The notes beneath the pieces are model-generated. The model ran no database searches, was not told the origin of the DNA, and saw only the letters and a program-made list of their open reading frames with translations. Shown piece by piece: positions 24,957 through 34,417 of a stretch of DNA of 64,000 bases. This stretch comes from Sphingobium xenophagum NBRC 107872. GTDB taxonomy: Bacteria; Pseudomonadota; Alphaproteobacteria; Sphingomonadales; Sphingomonadaceae. The translations under genes and the position numbers were made by a program. The first letter of the stretch is position 1; every line of letters starts with the position of its first letter. The stretch is from assembly GCF_000367345.1 (NCBI RefSeq), contig NZ_BARE01000001.1:186001-250000 (forward strand). Reading direction: 5' to 3'.

Positions 24957-26980
24957 CAGCCCACCAGCGCCGTCAGCGTCGCGGGCGTCAGCAATTGCGG
25001 CAGCGTCTGCGCGTCCTTGCCCGGCGCATACCAGAGATAGAGCGGCACGCCCGACCGGCCCTGACCTTCCAGAAAGCGGGTGATCGCCGGATCGGCATTG
25101 GTCCAGTCGCCGACCATCACCGTCACACCCCCCTTGTCGAAGGCGGCGCGGGTCTCGGCGCGGTCGATCGCGGCGGCTTCATTGGCCTTGCAGGTCAGGC
25201 ACCAGTCGGCGGTGAAATAGAGGAATACCGGCTTGTTCGCCGCGCGCAGGCTGGCCAGCCGCGCTTCGTCGAACGGCAGCGCCGCCCCCTCCTGCGCGGC
25301 GGCGGCAGGCGCGCGCGACGGCAGCAGCGCCGCCGCCCCGCCCAGCACCGCAAGGGCCGCCAGCGCCACGATCCAGCCGCCGCCCCGCCCGGCCCGCTGT
25401 CGGCTGCCCAGCCACCAGAGCAGCAGCACCAGCGCCAGCATCGCGGCCAGCCCGATCGTCATGCCCGTCACGCCGCGCTGTTGCCCCAGCAGCCATGCCA
25501 GGCCCAGCGCGGTCAGGAACATCGGGATCGACAATATCTTCTGGAACCGCCCCATCCACGGCCCCGGTCGCGGCAGCCGTGTGCGCAGCGCGGGAATATA
25601 GGCCAACAGCAGGAAGGGCAGCGCCAACCCCAGCCCCAGCCCGGCAAACACCGCCAGCGCGGCGGCCAGCGGCAGCACCAGCGCCGCGCCCATCGCCGCG
25701 CCCATGAATGGCCCGGTACAGGGCGTCGCGACGAAGGCGACCAGCGCCCCGGTCCAGAAGGCGCCCGCCATGCCGCCCTTGCCCGCCAGCCCCTCGCCCC
25801 CGCCGACCGCCTGCAATTCGAACAGGCCCGAAAGATTGAAAGCGATCGCGCCGACCAGCAACAGCAGCGTCAGGATGATGCGCGGGTCCTGCAACTGGAA
25901 CGCCCAGCCGACAGCCGCCCCCGCCGCGCGCAACGCGAGCAGCGCTGCGCCAAGCGCCAGGCAGGTGGCGATCACCCCGGCGGCATAGGCGATCGCTTCG
26001 CGCCGCACGGTCCGTTCATCGCCCCCAGCCTTGGCCAGTTTCATGGCCTTAAGGCCCAGTATCGGGAAGACGCAGGGCATGATGTTGAGCAGCAACCCGC
26101 CCAGCAGCGCCCCGCCCAGCGCGATCAGGATCGCGCCGGTCACGCCGCCGCCCGATGCCGCCACCTGGCCGGGACGGGCCGTCAGCAGAAAGCCGACATG
26201 GTCGCCCGTGGCCAGCACCGCCTGCACCGCGCCGCCCTTGCCGCCCTCGCCCGCATCGGTTTCCACCAGCAGCCGGTCGCCATCGCGGGTCACGCTCTGC
26301 GGCGCGGCATAGCGCGCCAGCCCTTCGCCCAAGGGAAACAGATGCACCTGATCCGCCTGCGCATCGGCGGGAAAGGGTACGGACAGGCGCAGCTTGCCAT
26401 CGGCAATCGCGTAGGTCGCTTCGGACCCCAGCGGCCGCGGCAGATGGCTGCGCCAGGCGTCGAACCGCGCCCGATCGGCTGCCGCCACCTGCCCGTCGCC
26501 CGCGACCAGATCCAGCGCCATCTCGCCACTTTCCGGCACGCACACCTTGTCGGTGCAGGCCAGCCATTGCGCCTTCACCCGCACCGGCAGGCGCGTGCCT
26601 GCCGCGACATCGGGCGCAACCGTCAGGGTCGCCAATATGCCATAGGGGCCTTCATACACATGGTTCATCAGGCCAGAAATCAGCAGCGTTTCGGGCACCG
26701 GATAGCGCAGGCGACCGACGCTCACGCCCTTGGGCAATGTCCAGCTCACCGTCATGCCAAGGCCCGCGTCGCCCGGATTTTCCCAATAGCCGTGCCATCC
26801 CGCTTCCGGCACCATGGCAAAGGCTATGTTCGTCGTCTTGCCCGGTGCGGGCGTGGCGCTTTCGGCCACCAGATGCGCGGAAATATGCGGCGCACCGCCC
26901 CCGAACGCGCCCTGCGCCTGCGCGCCTGAAACCCCGGCCAGCAAAGCCAGCGTCATCAATATGACATGAAAAATCCGCAT
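24956..26980 (-). CDS. dsbD: DsbD-like thiol:disulfide interchange protein
   Basis: A 674-residue membrane protein with a signal peptide (to AQA near 22), a periplasmic N-terminal domain containing CTDKVC, an eight-segment central membrane domain with PCVFPILG and TPCTGPFMG cysteines, and a C-terminal thioredoxin-like domain with WCLTC. All three cysteine pairs are present, so electrons can pass from cytoplasmic thioredoxin to periplasmic substrates such as DsbC or cytochrome-maturation proteins. It overlaps tlyA. The N-terminal domain is divergent from E. coli DsbD, so the exact partner is uncertain. Confidence 0.9.
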   Translation of the reverse strand: MRIFHVILMTLALLAGVSGAQAQGAFGGGAPHISAHLVAESATPAPGKTTNIAFAMVPEAGWHGYWENPGDAGLGMTVSWTLPKGVSVGRLRYPVPETLLISGLMNHVYEGPYGILATLTVAPDVAAGTRLPVRVKAQWLACTDKVCVPESGEMALDLVAGDGQVAAADRARFDAWRSHLPRPLGSEATYAIADGKLRLSVPFPADAQADQVHLFPLGEGLARYAAPQSVTRDGDRLLVETDAGEGGKGGAVQAVLATGDHVGFLLTARPGQVAASGGGVTGAILIALGGALLGGLLLNIMPCVFPILGLKAMKLAKAGGDERTVRREAIAYAAGVIATCLALGAALLALRAAGAAVGWAFQLQDPRIILTLLLLVGAIAFNLSGLFELQAVGGGEGLAGKGGMAGAFWTGALVAFVATPCTGPFMGAAMGAALVLPLAAALAVFAGLGLGLALPFLLLAYIPALRTRLPRPGPWMGRFQKILSIPMFLTALGLAWLLGQQRGVTGMTIGLAAMLALVLLLWWLGSRQRAGRGGGWIVALAALAVLGGAAALLPSRAPAAAAQEGAALPFDEARLASLRAANKPVFLYFTADWCLTCKANEAAAIDRAETRAAFDKGGVTVMVGDWTNADPAITRFLEGQGRSGVPLYLWYAPGKDAQTLPQLLTPATLTALVG

Positions 26981-27056
26981 CGGGCCTCTGGTCGCGTGGG
27001 TGTCAGCGGGCTAGGTCGGGTGACGTTCGCCGTCAAGGCTGGAGAAGGTAGAGTAG

Positions 27057-28685
27057 ATGTTGAGAAAAGTCGCCACAGCTCTGCTGCTCGCCACCGCGAT
27101 CCCGGCCACGGCCCAGACGACGCCGCCCAAGCTGATCGTCGCCATATCGGTCGACCAGTTTTCCGCCGACCTGTTCAGCGAATATCGCCAATATTATAGC
27201 GGCGGCCTGAAGCGGCTGACGCAAGGGGTCGTGTTCCCCAAGGGCTATCAAAGCCATGCCGCAACCGAAACCTGCCCCGGCCATTCGACCATCCTGACCG
27301 GCAGCCGCCCGTCGCGCACCGGGATCATCGCAAACACATGGTTCGACCTGTCGACCGCGCGAGAGGACAAGGCTGTCTATTGCGCCGAGGATGAAAGTCA
27401 GCCGGGCAGCAACAGCGGCAATTATGTCGCCTCCCCCATTCACCTGAAAGTCCCCACATTGGGCGGCCGGATGAAGATCGCCAACCCCACCACCCGCGTC
27501 GTATCGGTCGCGGGGAAGGATCGCGCCGCGATCATGATGGGCGGACCGACCGCTGATCAGACATGGTGGATCGGCGGCGCGCAAGGCTTCGTCAGCTACA
27601 AGGGCGTCGTCACCCCGCCACTGGTGGCGAAGATCAACGACGCTTTTGCCGCGCGCCTGGCCCAGCCCAATGCGGGATTCGACCTGCCGCAGCAATGCGT
27701 GGCCAAGGATTTCCCGGTCGCGATCGGCGCTGGCAAGAGCGTTGGCACCGGGCGCTTCGCGCGCGCAGCCGGTGATTTCAAGGCCTTCCGCGCCTCGCCC
27801 GAACAGGATGCGATGACGCTTGTGCTGGCTGCTGGTGCGATCGAAAGCATGGCGCTGGGCAAGCAGGCGCAGACCGACATCATCTCGATCGGCCTGTCGG
27901 CGACCGATTATGTCGGCCACACCTACGGCACCGAAGGCACCGAAAGCTGCATCCAGATCGACCGTCTGGACCGCGAACTGGGCGCTTTCTTCGACCGGCT
28001 CGACAAGGATGGCATCGACTATGCGGTGGTACTGACCGCCGACCATGGCGGCCACGACCTGCCCGAACGTCACCGCGAAAATGCCATGCCGATGGAAAAC
28101 CGTGTCGACGCGGCATTGACGCCCAAGGCGCTGAGCGCGACGATCGGGGCCATGACCGGCCTGTCCGGCAAGACGCTGATCTGGGGCGACGGCCCGGCGG
28201 GCGACCTTTATATCGACAAGGGGCTGACTGCCGCCCAGCGCGCGAAGGTGGAGGCCGAGACGCTCAAGCTGCTGCGCGCGCATCCGCAGGTCGAGGCCGC
28301 CTATACCAAGGCGCAGATCGCCGCCGTCCCATCCCCGTCCGGCCCGCCGGAAAGCTGGTCGCTGCTACAGGAAGCGCGCGCCAGTTTCGATCCGGCGCGG
28401 TCGGGCGACATCCTGTTGCTGCTCAAGCCCCGGATCACGCCGATCGTCGATCCGACCAAGGGCTATGTCGCCACCCATGGCAGCCCATGGGACTATGATC
28501 GCCGCGTGCCCATCCTGTTCTGGCGCCATGGGCTAACCCATTTCGAGCAGCCGCTGGGCGTGGAAACGGTCGACATCATGCCGACGCTGGCGGCTCTGAT
28601 CGGCCTGCCCGTCCCCAAGAGCGAGATTGATGGCCGTTGCCTGGATCTGGTGGCGGGTGAAGGGAGCAGTTGCCCCGCGCAATGA
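27057..28685 (+). CDS. Alkaline phosphatase of the Sphingomonas (SPAP/PafA-like) type
   Basis: A 542-residue exported enzyme with a signal peptide ending TATAQ (residue ~20). Catalytic threonine is in ATETCPGHSTIL near residue 72, and the metal ligands sit in ISVDQF, SATDYVGHTYG, LTADHGGH and ATHGSPWDYD. This matches the threonine-nucleophile phosphodiesterase-fold phosphatases known from Sphingomonas and Flavobacteria, active on phosphomonoesters in the periplasm. The next genes encode an OmpR/EnvZ-like pair in the opposite direction; I see no obvious Pho box. Confidence 0.92.
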   Translation: MLRKVATALLLATAIPATAQTTPPKLIVAISVDQFSADLFSEYRQYYSGGLKRLTQGVVFPKGYQSHAATETCPGHSTILTGSRPSRTGIIANTWFDLSTAREDKAVYCAEDESQPGSNSGNYVASPIHLKVPTLGGRMKIANPTTRVVSVAGKDRAAIMMGGPTADQTWWIGGAQGFVSYKGVVTPPLVAKINDAFAARLAQPNAGFDLPQQCVAKDFPVAIGAGKSVGTGRFARAAGDFKAFRASPEQDAMTLVLAAGAIESMALGKQAQTDIISIGLSATDYVGHTYGTEGTESCIQIDRLDRELGAFFDRLDKDGIDYAVVLTADHGGHDLPERHRENAMPMENRVDAALTPKALSATIGAMTGLSGKTLIWGDGPAGDLYIDKGLTAAQRAKVEAETLKLLRAHPQVEAAYTKAQIAAVPSPSGPPESWSLLQEARASFDPARSGDILLLLKPRITPIVDPTKGYVATHGSPWDYDRRVPILFWRHGLTHFEQPLGVETVDIMPTLAALIGLPVPKSEIDGRCLDLVAGEGSSCPAQ

Positions 28686-28745
28686 CGAGGCTTTGGCCGG
28701 GCTATTCCGGTTCGCGCCGCGAATATCGCTCGCGGCCGCGGTTTC

Positions 28746-30068
28746 TCATTTGCCCGAAGGCAGGAACAGGCAGATTTCAGCGCGCAAGCCCCCTTCGGGC
28801 CGGTTCGCGAGCGTCAGCTTGCCGCCTTCGGCATCGACCGCCTTCTGCACGATCGCCAGCCCCAGCCCCAATCCGCTGGTATTGCGCTGGCGCGCGGTGT
28901 CGAGCCGGGCAAAGGGTTTGAGTACGGCGTCAAGCTGGTCGCGCGGGATGCCCGGTCCATCATCATCGACGCGGATCAGCACCTCATTCCCTTTGCGCTC
29001 CAGGCTCACGCGGGCGCGCTTCCCATAATGCAGCGCATTTTCGATGAGGTTGCGCACCGCCCGGCGGAGCGATAGCGCCCGCACCGCCAGTTCCAGATGA
29101 TCCGGCCCGGCATATTCGACATCATGGCCATGGTCCTGAAACGAATCGACGATCGTCGCGACCGTGACTGCCAGGTCCGTACGCACCGCAGGCTCGGGGT
29201 CTTTCTCACCGCCCAGAAAATCGAGCAGCGATTCGATCATCTGCCCCATTTCCTCCAGGTCGCCATCCATCGCCTCGCGCGTTTCCCCGTCGGGCACCGT
29301 TTCCAGCCGCAACTGCAGCCGCGCCAGCGGCGTACGCATGTCATGGCCAACCGCCGCCAGCGTCTCCGTCCGTTCATCGATCAGACGATGGATGCGGGTC
29401 TGCATCACGTTGAACGCGCGGATCAGGTTGCGCACATCGTTGGTGCCCGCTTCTGGCAGGATCACCTCGCGCCCCAGGCCGATCTGCTCGGTCGCGCGGG
29501 TCAGGTCGCGCAGCGGGTCCAGCGTCTTGCGGATCAGAACCCAACCCGCAATCAACAGCGCCAGCACGGGAATGAGCGCCATCCCCATCCGTCCGATGGT
29601 GAAGGCCCATTTGCCCCCGCCATGATGCATGCCGAAATAGAGCCAGCTGCCATCGGGCAATTGCAGCCCGCCATTGATTTCCGAATGGCGGCCCGGCGAC
29701 GCGAGCCGCAGCCACAGGCGGGATCGTTCCAGACTGGGTTCCCAGGCGATGATCTGCTGGCGCATCCGCTCCAGTTCGGGCGACAGGGGCGGCGGCGGTG
29801 GCGCAGCGGGCGACCAATGCACGTCATAGCGGTCCGTGGTCAGCTGAACGCCCATCGTGCGCCGCTCCTCGACCGGCTGTTCGGTCAGCAGCTTGCGCGC
29901 GATCACCAGATGCTCGGCCAGCCGCCGCGCCTCGTCATCCTGCAAGGATAGCTGGCTGGCCCGCTCGTACATCAGCGTGCCAACGGCAAATTCCAGCGTC
30001 ACCGTCAGCAAAAGGATCGCGAAAATGCGGCCGACCAGCCCCAGCGATCCTTTGAAATGCCGTTTCAA
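28746..30068 (-). CDS. EnvZ-like sensor histidine kinase
   Basis: A 440-residue membrane kinase. Membrane segments near residues 10-32 and 160-182 flank a ~125-residue periplasmic sensor with a proline run. HAMP is followed by HisKA (AAVGHDMRTPLARLQLRLE, phospho-His near 248) and HATPase_c with RNLIENALHYG, RVDDDGPGIP and GLGLGLAIV. All catalytic boxes are intact. It starts within the end of the response regulator gene (4-base overlap), so they form a two-component pair; the stimulus is unknown. Confidence 0.95.
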   Translation of the reverse strand: MKRHFKGSLGLVGRIFAILLLTVTLEFAVGTLMYERASQLSLQDDEARRLAEHLVIARKLLTEQPVEERRTMGVQLTTDRYDVHWSPAAPPPPPLSPELERMRQQIIAWEPSLERSRLWLRLASPGRHSEINGGLQLPDGSWLYFGMHHGGGKWAFTIGRMGMALIPVLALLIAGWVLIRKTLDPLRDLTRATEQIGLGREVILPEAGTNDVRNLIRAFNVMQTRIHRLIDERTETLAAVGHDMRTPLARLQLRLETVPDGETREAMDGDLEEMGQMIESLLDFLGGEKDPEPAVRTDLAVTVATIVDSFQDHGHDVEYAGPDHLELAVRALSLRRAVRNLIENALHYGKRARVSLERKGNEVLIRVDDDGPGIPRDQLDAVLKPFARLDTARQRNTSGLGLGLAIVQKAVDAEGGKLTLANRPEGGLRAEICLFLPSGK

Positions 30069-30775
30069 GCGCGGCTGACCTCAGCATTGAACATATAGCC
30101 GACGCCTCGCACGGTGGTGATGGGCGCTGGCCGATCCTCGGTGGTCAGCTTGCGGCGCAAGCGGCTGACCAGTACGTCGATGCTGCGGTCGCTGCTGTCG
30201 CCCATGCGGGTGCGCGACAATTCTATGAGCCGCTCACGCGCGATCACCCGCTGCGGATGACTGAGGAAGCTGCCCAGTAGGTCGAATTCCGCGCCCGTCA
30301 GGTCGACGATAGCGCCCGTGGGCGACCGCAGTTCGCGGCGGGGGAAATTGACCACCCAATCGTCGAAGCGCGCTTCATTTTCGCGATGATCGTCCGGCCC
30401 GCGCTCCAGCCCGACACGGCGCAGGATGGCGCGGATGCGGGCGATCAGTTCGCGGGTGCCGAACGGCTTGGGCAGATAATCGTCCGCGCCCAGTTCCAGC
30501 CCGACGATACGATCGGTCTCGCTGCCCTTGGCGCTGATGAAGATGATGGGAACATCGCTCTTGCGCCGGATCTGGCGGCACAGGTCTATGCCGTTGGTGC
30601 CCGGCAACATGACGTCCAGCACGACCAGGTCGACCGGCCCGGCATCGAACGCCACCCACATTTCCGGTCCCGAAGAGGCAGGACGGACCTGATAGCCATG
30701 TTCCTGCAACGCCCGCGCGGTCAGCGTACGCAGCGGCGGGTCGTCCTCGACCAGGATGATGGTGGGGGCGGTCAT
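30065..30775 (-). CDS. OmpR-family response regulator
   Basis: A 236-residue protein: receiver domain with VEDD acidic pair (residues 9-12), phospho-acceptor Asp in VVLDVMLPG near 55, Ser in FISAKGSE and Lys in LPKPFGTRE, then a winged-helix DNA-binding domain with SDRSIDVLVSRLRRKL and RGVGYMF. It is fully canonical and is partner to the kinase it overlaps. It could regulate the TorF-type porin upstream or the phosphatase, but binding sites are not demonstrable here. Confidence 0.95.
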   Translation of the reverse strand: MTAPTIILVEDDPPLRTLTARALQEHGYQVRPASSGPEMWVAFDAGPVDLVVLDVMLPGTNGIDLCRQIRRKSDVPIIFISAKGSETDRIVGLELGADDYLPKPFGTRELIARIRAILRRVGLERGPDDHRENEARFDDWVVNFPRRELRSPTGAIVDLTGAEFDLLGSFLSHPQRVIARERLIELSRTRMGDSSDRSIDVLVSRLRRKLTTEDRPAPITTVRGVGYMFNAEVSRA

Positions 30776-30926
30776 GATGGGAACGACAGGACGTTGGTCA
30801 TGTCAGCAGGGATAAGGTCGCCCGTAACAGGGGTCAACCATGAGACGCTTGGGAAACGAACTGCAAGCGCGACAGCAACAATTTGTCATGCCCGCGACAT
30901 CGGCGGATTGACGCGGCACGACAGGT

Positions 30927-30957
30927 TGCGCCGGGCCTGCGTGACAGGCCCGGCGCA
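30927..30957 (-). terminator. Strong hairpin downstream of the porin gene
   Basis: A perfect 13-bp stem: TGCGCCGGGCCTG (30927-30939) and CAGGCCCGGCGCA (30945-30957) with a 5-base loop. It lies just past the original porin stop at 30964. No long T-run follows on the minus strand, so it may stabilise the 3' end as well as stop transcription. Confidence 0.6.
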
Positions 30958-30993
30958 TCTGGATCAGAAGGCTGCGGTCAGCGAGAAGACGAC

Positions 30994-31803
30994 CTAGCTA
31001 CGTGCGATCGACTTGCCGACATCCTTGCTGTCACCCGACACCATGAAGTTGGGGCGCAGGTAATTTTCCTCGACGCGCGCAATGTCGGTATCGACATAGG
31101 CGACGCCCAGCGTCAGCGGCGTGCCGGGAATGGCGACGTCCGCGCCGACCAGCCAGTCGAGATATTTGCCGGTCGGGGCAATCGACGTGCCGTTCGGGCC
31201 AAGGCCGGGGTTGCCGTTCGACCAGCCCATATGCGCCTTCAGCGAGACAGGTGTGTTGGGGATGGCGCCGCTCACGTCAGCCCAGACGTAGAGGTTGTCT
31301 TCCTTGTCGCCCGGGTTGAAGATCGTACAAGCCGCGTCGCTGCACACATTACCCAGTGCTTCCTGCTTGGGCGCATAGGCGACGCCAACCAGACCCTTGA
31401 CCGGACCAACGGTGCTGGACAGCTTGACATAGGGTTCGGCGAAATCGGTCGTGTCGGCACCCGACGGATACATGTACCAGGTCAGACCGACGTCGAGCGT
31501 CGCGCTGCCCAGCGGAATGGCGTAACCGGCGAACAGGTCGAGTTCCATGTTGGAACCACCGAAACGGCCCCAGCCGCCCAGGTTCGATGCCCAGGTGCCG
31601 ACATAGGCGCCGCTTTCATGCGTGGCGGTAATGCCGCCCTGAACGGCCATGCCCTTGTCCGTCTGCGACACGCCACGGAAGCGATAGTCGGAAACCAGGG
31701 CAACGCTGCCCGATACGGTGATGGGACCGGCAGGTTCTTCCTGCGCGAAAGCCGGGACGCTCGACATAAGGGCGAGGGCGGCGGTAGCGATCTTATACTT
31801 CAT
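30994..31803 (-). CDS. TorF-family porin with premature amber stop
   Basis: A 269-residue outer-membrane beta-barrel protein with a signal peptide ending AFAQ. Family stretches: GSVALVSDYRFRGVSQTDKGMAV, then ESGAYVGTWASNL and WYMYPSG. Known TorF-like proteins are putative porins. The frame ends at TAG (30994-30996), but the same frame continues as VVFSLTAAF and a TGA at 30964, exactly the terminal strand with final Phe expected of outer-membrane barrels. So the true end was probably 30964 and the last strand is lost, or the base is a sequencing error. ATG 31803 is preferred for its AAGGGGA spacing. Confidence 0.88.
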   Translation of the reverse strand: MKYKIATAALALMSSVPAFAQEEPAGPITVSGSVALVSDYRFRGVSQTDKGMAVQGGITATHESGAYVGTWASNLGGWGRFGGSNMELDLFAGYAIPLGSATLDVGLTWYMYPSGADTTDFAEPYVKLSSTVGPVKGLVGVAYAPKQEALGNVCSDAACTIFNPGDKEDNLYVWADVSGAIPNTPVSLKAHMGWSNGNPGLGPNGTSIAPTGKYLDWLVGADVAIPGTPLTLGVAYVDTDIARVEENYLRPNFMVSGDSKDVGKSIARS

Positions 31804-31931
31804 GAACATTCCCCTTTACGAAAGAATGTTCCGTCCTGCGTCCACTGGCCCGAAAGTCTGTTGCTGCCGCTTCCAGTGCCTGTGGTCGACGTCTGACTAA
31901 TTCTCAAATGCCCGACAGGCAAACAGGTTTT

Positions 31932-31947
31932 TCTCGCATATGCGAGA
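31932..31947. promoter_or_regulatory. 16-bp perfect palindrome upstream of the porin gene
   Basis: TCTCGCATATGCGAGA is a perfect palindrome about 130 bases before the porin start, in the long leader 31804-31980. It has the form of a dimeric regulator's operator. The identity of the binder is unknown. Confidence 0.55.
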
Positions 31948-32010
31948 TGTTGGAAATTGCTGTGACATAAAAGTAACGATTTGACCGTCGCCCTCGCCGC
32001 TCTGAAACGG

Positions 32011-32050
32011 CAAAATGCCGCCGTGTCGGGAGGAACACGGCGGCATTTTG
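32011..32050. terminator. Long hairpin terminator after the SulP gene
   Basis: CAAAATGCCGCCGTGT (32011-32026) is perfectly complementary to ACACGGCGGCATTTTG (32035-32050): a 16-bp stem with an 8-base loop. TTTTG ends it on both strands. It closes the carbonic anhydrase-SulP transcript. Confidence 0.8.
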
Positions 32051-32075
32051 GTCGCCTGATCAGGGGGGGGGATGA

Positions 32076-33572
32076 TCAGGCGACGAGCTGGCGCATCCGT
32101 CCGGTTGCACCGAACAACTCCACGGGGGAACCGGCACCGCGGCGGCGATCGACCCATTCCCGCACCATTTCGGCGCAGGTATGGTCGATATGCCCCAGCC
32201 GCTCGACATTCAGGATGACGAGGCCGGCCGCAGGCAGCGAGTCGAGCTTGGCCGACAGCTTGGGCAGGTTGAGGAAGGTGGCCGAACCGCGCAGCGCCAC
32301 TTCATGCGTGTCGCCACGGCTTTCTTCCTCCATCTTCAGCCGCAGACGGCTCAGATGCGGGATCAGTTCCAGCATCGACAGGCCAATGCCGACCAGCACA
32401 CCGGTCAACAGGTCCGTCGCGACCACGCAGATCAGCGTTGCGGCCCACACGATGGCCGGCAACGGTCCATAGCGGTGCAGCAGATGGCGAACATGATCGA
32501 CACTGACCAGACGGACGCCGGTGACAACCAATATGCCCGCCAGCGCAGCCATCGGAATTTCACGCAGCAACCAGGGGAGCAGCGCCACGAAGCCCAAAAT
32601 CCAGATGCCATGCAATATGGTGGACATCCGGGTCTTGGCCCCCGCCTGCACGTTGGCGGAACTGCGCACGATAACGCCGGTCATCGGCAGCGCCCCGGCA
32701 AAGCCGCAAAGCAGATTGCCAACGCCCTGCGCGCTGAGTTCCCGGTTGTAATTGGTGCGTACGCCATCATGCATCCGGTCGACGGCAGCAGCCGACAGCA
32801 GGGTTTCGGCGCTCGCGATGAAGGCGATCGCAACGGCGGTGGTGATCACGGTCGGATTGAGCAATTGCGCCAGCAATCCGCCTTCGGGCAGCGTGATGGC
32901 GCCGACAATCGATTCCGGCACGACGACCCGCGCAACCGGCAGGGCAAGCAGGAAGGCGACCAGCGTGGCCGCAACCACGCCAACCAGCGCGCCGGGCACC
33001 AGCTTGAGCGAGGCGGGGCGGAATTTCTCCCAACCCAGCATGCCAAAGATGGTGATGAGGCCGACCGCGAAGGCCGTCGCCGCGTCGCCGTTGGTCAGGC
33101 CGAAAATCTGGCCCGGCATAGCGATCAGATTGTGCAGGCCGCTCGACAAGGGCTTGTCGTCGAACAGCACATGGAACTGGCCGACCACGATCAGCACGCC
33201 GATGCCAGCCAGCATCCCGTGTACGACCGCGGGCGAAATCGCGCGGAACCAGCCGCCGACCCGCAACAGCCCGGCGATCACCTGGATCGCGCCTGCCAGG
33301 ATCAGGATGGGGCCAAGGGCGGAAAGCCCCTGTTCGCGGACGATTTCAAAGACGATGACGGCCAGGCCCGCCGCCGGCCCGCTGACCTGCAAGGGCGAAC
33401 CTGCCATCAGACCAACGACGATGCCGCCGATGATCCCGGTGATCAGGCCCTTTTCCGGTGGCACGCCGGAAGCAACCGCAATGCCCATGCACAGCGGCAT
33501 CGCCACCAGAAAGACAACGATCGACGCTACGAAATCGCGGCTGAATGTGCCGCCGGAAAAGGCTTTCAACAT
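32076..33572 (-). CDS. SulP-family anion transporter (likely bicarbonate or sulfate)
   Basis: A 498-residue membrane protein with about ten or more transmembrane segments, starting MLKAFSGGTFSRDFVASIVVF. Conserved LITGIIGGIVVGLMAGSPLQVSGPAAGL fits the SulP signature. A C-terminal STAS-like domain (LNLPKLSAKLDSL, GLVILNVERLGHID) follows. The gene starts 3 bases after the carbonic anhydrase stop, which favours HCO3- as substrate over sulfate by association. That is inference, since SulP specificity is not readable here. Confidence 0.88.
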   Translation of the reverse strand: MLKAFSGGTFSRDFVASIVVFLVAMPLCMGIAVASGVPPEKGLITGIIGGIVVGLMAGSPLQVSGPAAGLAVIVFEIVREQGLSALGPILILAGAIQVIAGLLRVGGWFRAISPAVVHGMLAGIGVLIVVGQFHVLFDDKPLSSGLHNLIAMPGQIFGLTNGDAATAFAVGLITIFGMLGWEKFRPASLKLVPGALVGVVAATLVAFLLALPVARVVVPESIVGAITLPEGGLLAQLLNPTVITTAVAIAFIASAETLLSAAAVDRMHDGVRTNYNRELSAQGVGNLLCGFAGALPMTGVIVRSSANVQAGAKTRMSTILHGIWILGFVALLPWLLREIPMAALAGILVVTGVRLVSVDHVRHLLHRYGPLPAIVWAATLICVVATDLLTGVLVGIGLSMLELIPHLSRLRLKMEEESRGDTHEVALRGSATFLNLPKLSAKLDSLPAAGLVILNVERLGHIDHTCAEMVREWVDRRRGAGSPVELFGATGRMRQLVA

Positions 33573-33575
33573 GGC

Positions 33576-34274
33576 TTACTCCGCCGCCAGGGCATATTCG
33601 CCTTCGCCAGCGAGGCGACGGGCGTGGGGGAGCGCTACGGGCAGCGGCTGGCCTTCGCGCAGCGGCGAGAAACGGCCGGTTTCGCCATCAAGGCCCATCA
33701 CCAGACCGGCATGAATGTCGACATACCAGCCATGCAGCGCAATCTCGCCACGGGCGATGCCCGATGCGACCGATGGATGGGTGCGCAGATGGGCGAGTTG
33801 CGCGACGACATTTTCCAGCGCCATGTTGCGCAGCTTGTCCGCGTCGCTCAGATCGGCGGGATAGCTTGCCTTGCAGACCTGCTGCGCGGCATGGCTGTGC
33901 CGCAGCCAGGCAGCGACATTGGGCATGGCGGTCAGGTCGGCCTCGGTCGACAAAGCCTTCATCGCGCCGCAATCGCTATGGCCGCAAACGATGATGTCGC
34001 GGACGCCCAGAACCATGACGGCATATTCGACCGTGGAGGTGACGCCGCCATTCTGCGTCGCGTGCGGCGGGACGATGTTGCCTGCATTGCGGCATACGAA
34101 CAGATCGCCCGGCTGCGCCTGCATGATATGTTCGGGAACGATTCGCGAATCGGCGCAGGAGATCATCAGCGCCTTGGGGCTCTGACCGTCACTGGCGAGT
34201 CGGTTGTAAAGCGCGCTTTCGTTCGGAAACGTGTGCTTTTCGAAGTTGAAAACGCGACCGATGAGCTCGTTCAT
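33576..34274 (-). CDS. Beta-class carbonic anhydrase
   Basis: A 232-residue cytoplasmic enzyme interconverting CO2 and bicarbonate. Zinc ligands are visible: Cys in MISCADSRI near residue 40, then His and Cys in VCGHSDCGAMKAL near residue 98; the CADSR aspartate-arginine pair is also present. The N-terminus NELIGRVFNFEKHTFP fits the family. It is in an operon with the SulP gene, suggesting inorganic carbon uptake or pH control. The atypical response regulator at 34418 lies upstream on the same strand. Confidence 0.94.
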   Translation of the reverse strand: MNELIGRVFNFEKHTFPNESALYNRLASDGQSPKALMISCADSRIVPEHIMQAQPGDLFVCRNAGNIVPPHATQNGGVTSTVEYAVMVLGVRDIIVCGHSDCGAMKALSTEADLTAMPNVAAWLRHSHAAQQVCKASYPADLSDADKLRNMALENVVAQLAHLRTHPSVASGIARGEIALHGWYVDIHAGLVMGLDGETGRFSPLREGQPLPVALPHARRLAGEGEYALAAE

Positions 34275-34417
34275 GGAGTCTCTCCTTCGTTGTTTGCCAG
34301 TCGGAACAGACCGGCCTGTCAGGATAGATAGGAGAGCGGCTTTGCTAGGTCGCAGCGGCTTTGTTAAATAGTATGTCTGAACGTTGAATCGATGTTGCAG
34401 TGCGGCGAAAGCATATT

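Noticed and set aside
24995-26929. A 644-codon plus-strand frame
   Set aside because: Antisense to dsbD; glutamine-, arginine- and proline-rich without domain signals.
32181-34331. A 716-codon open frame on the plus strand
   Set aside because: It is antisense to SulP and carbonic anhydrase, both with clear motifs; the translation has no recognisable domain.
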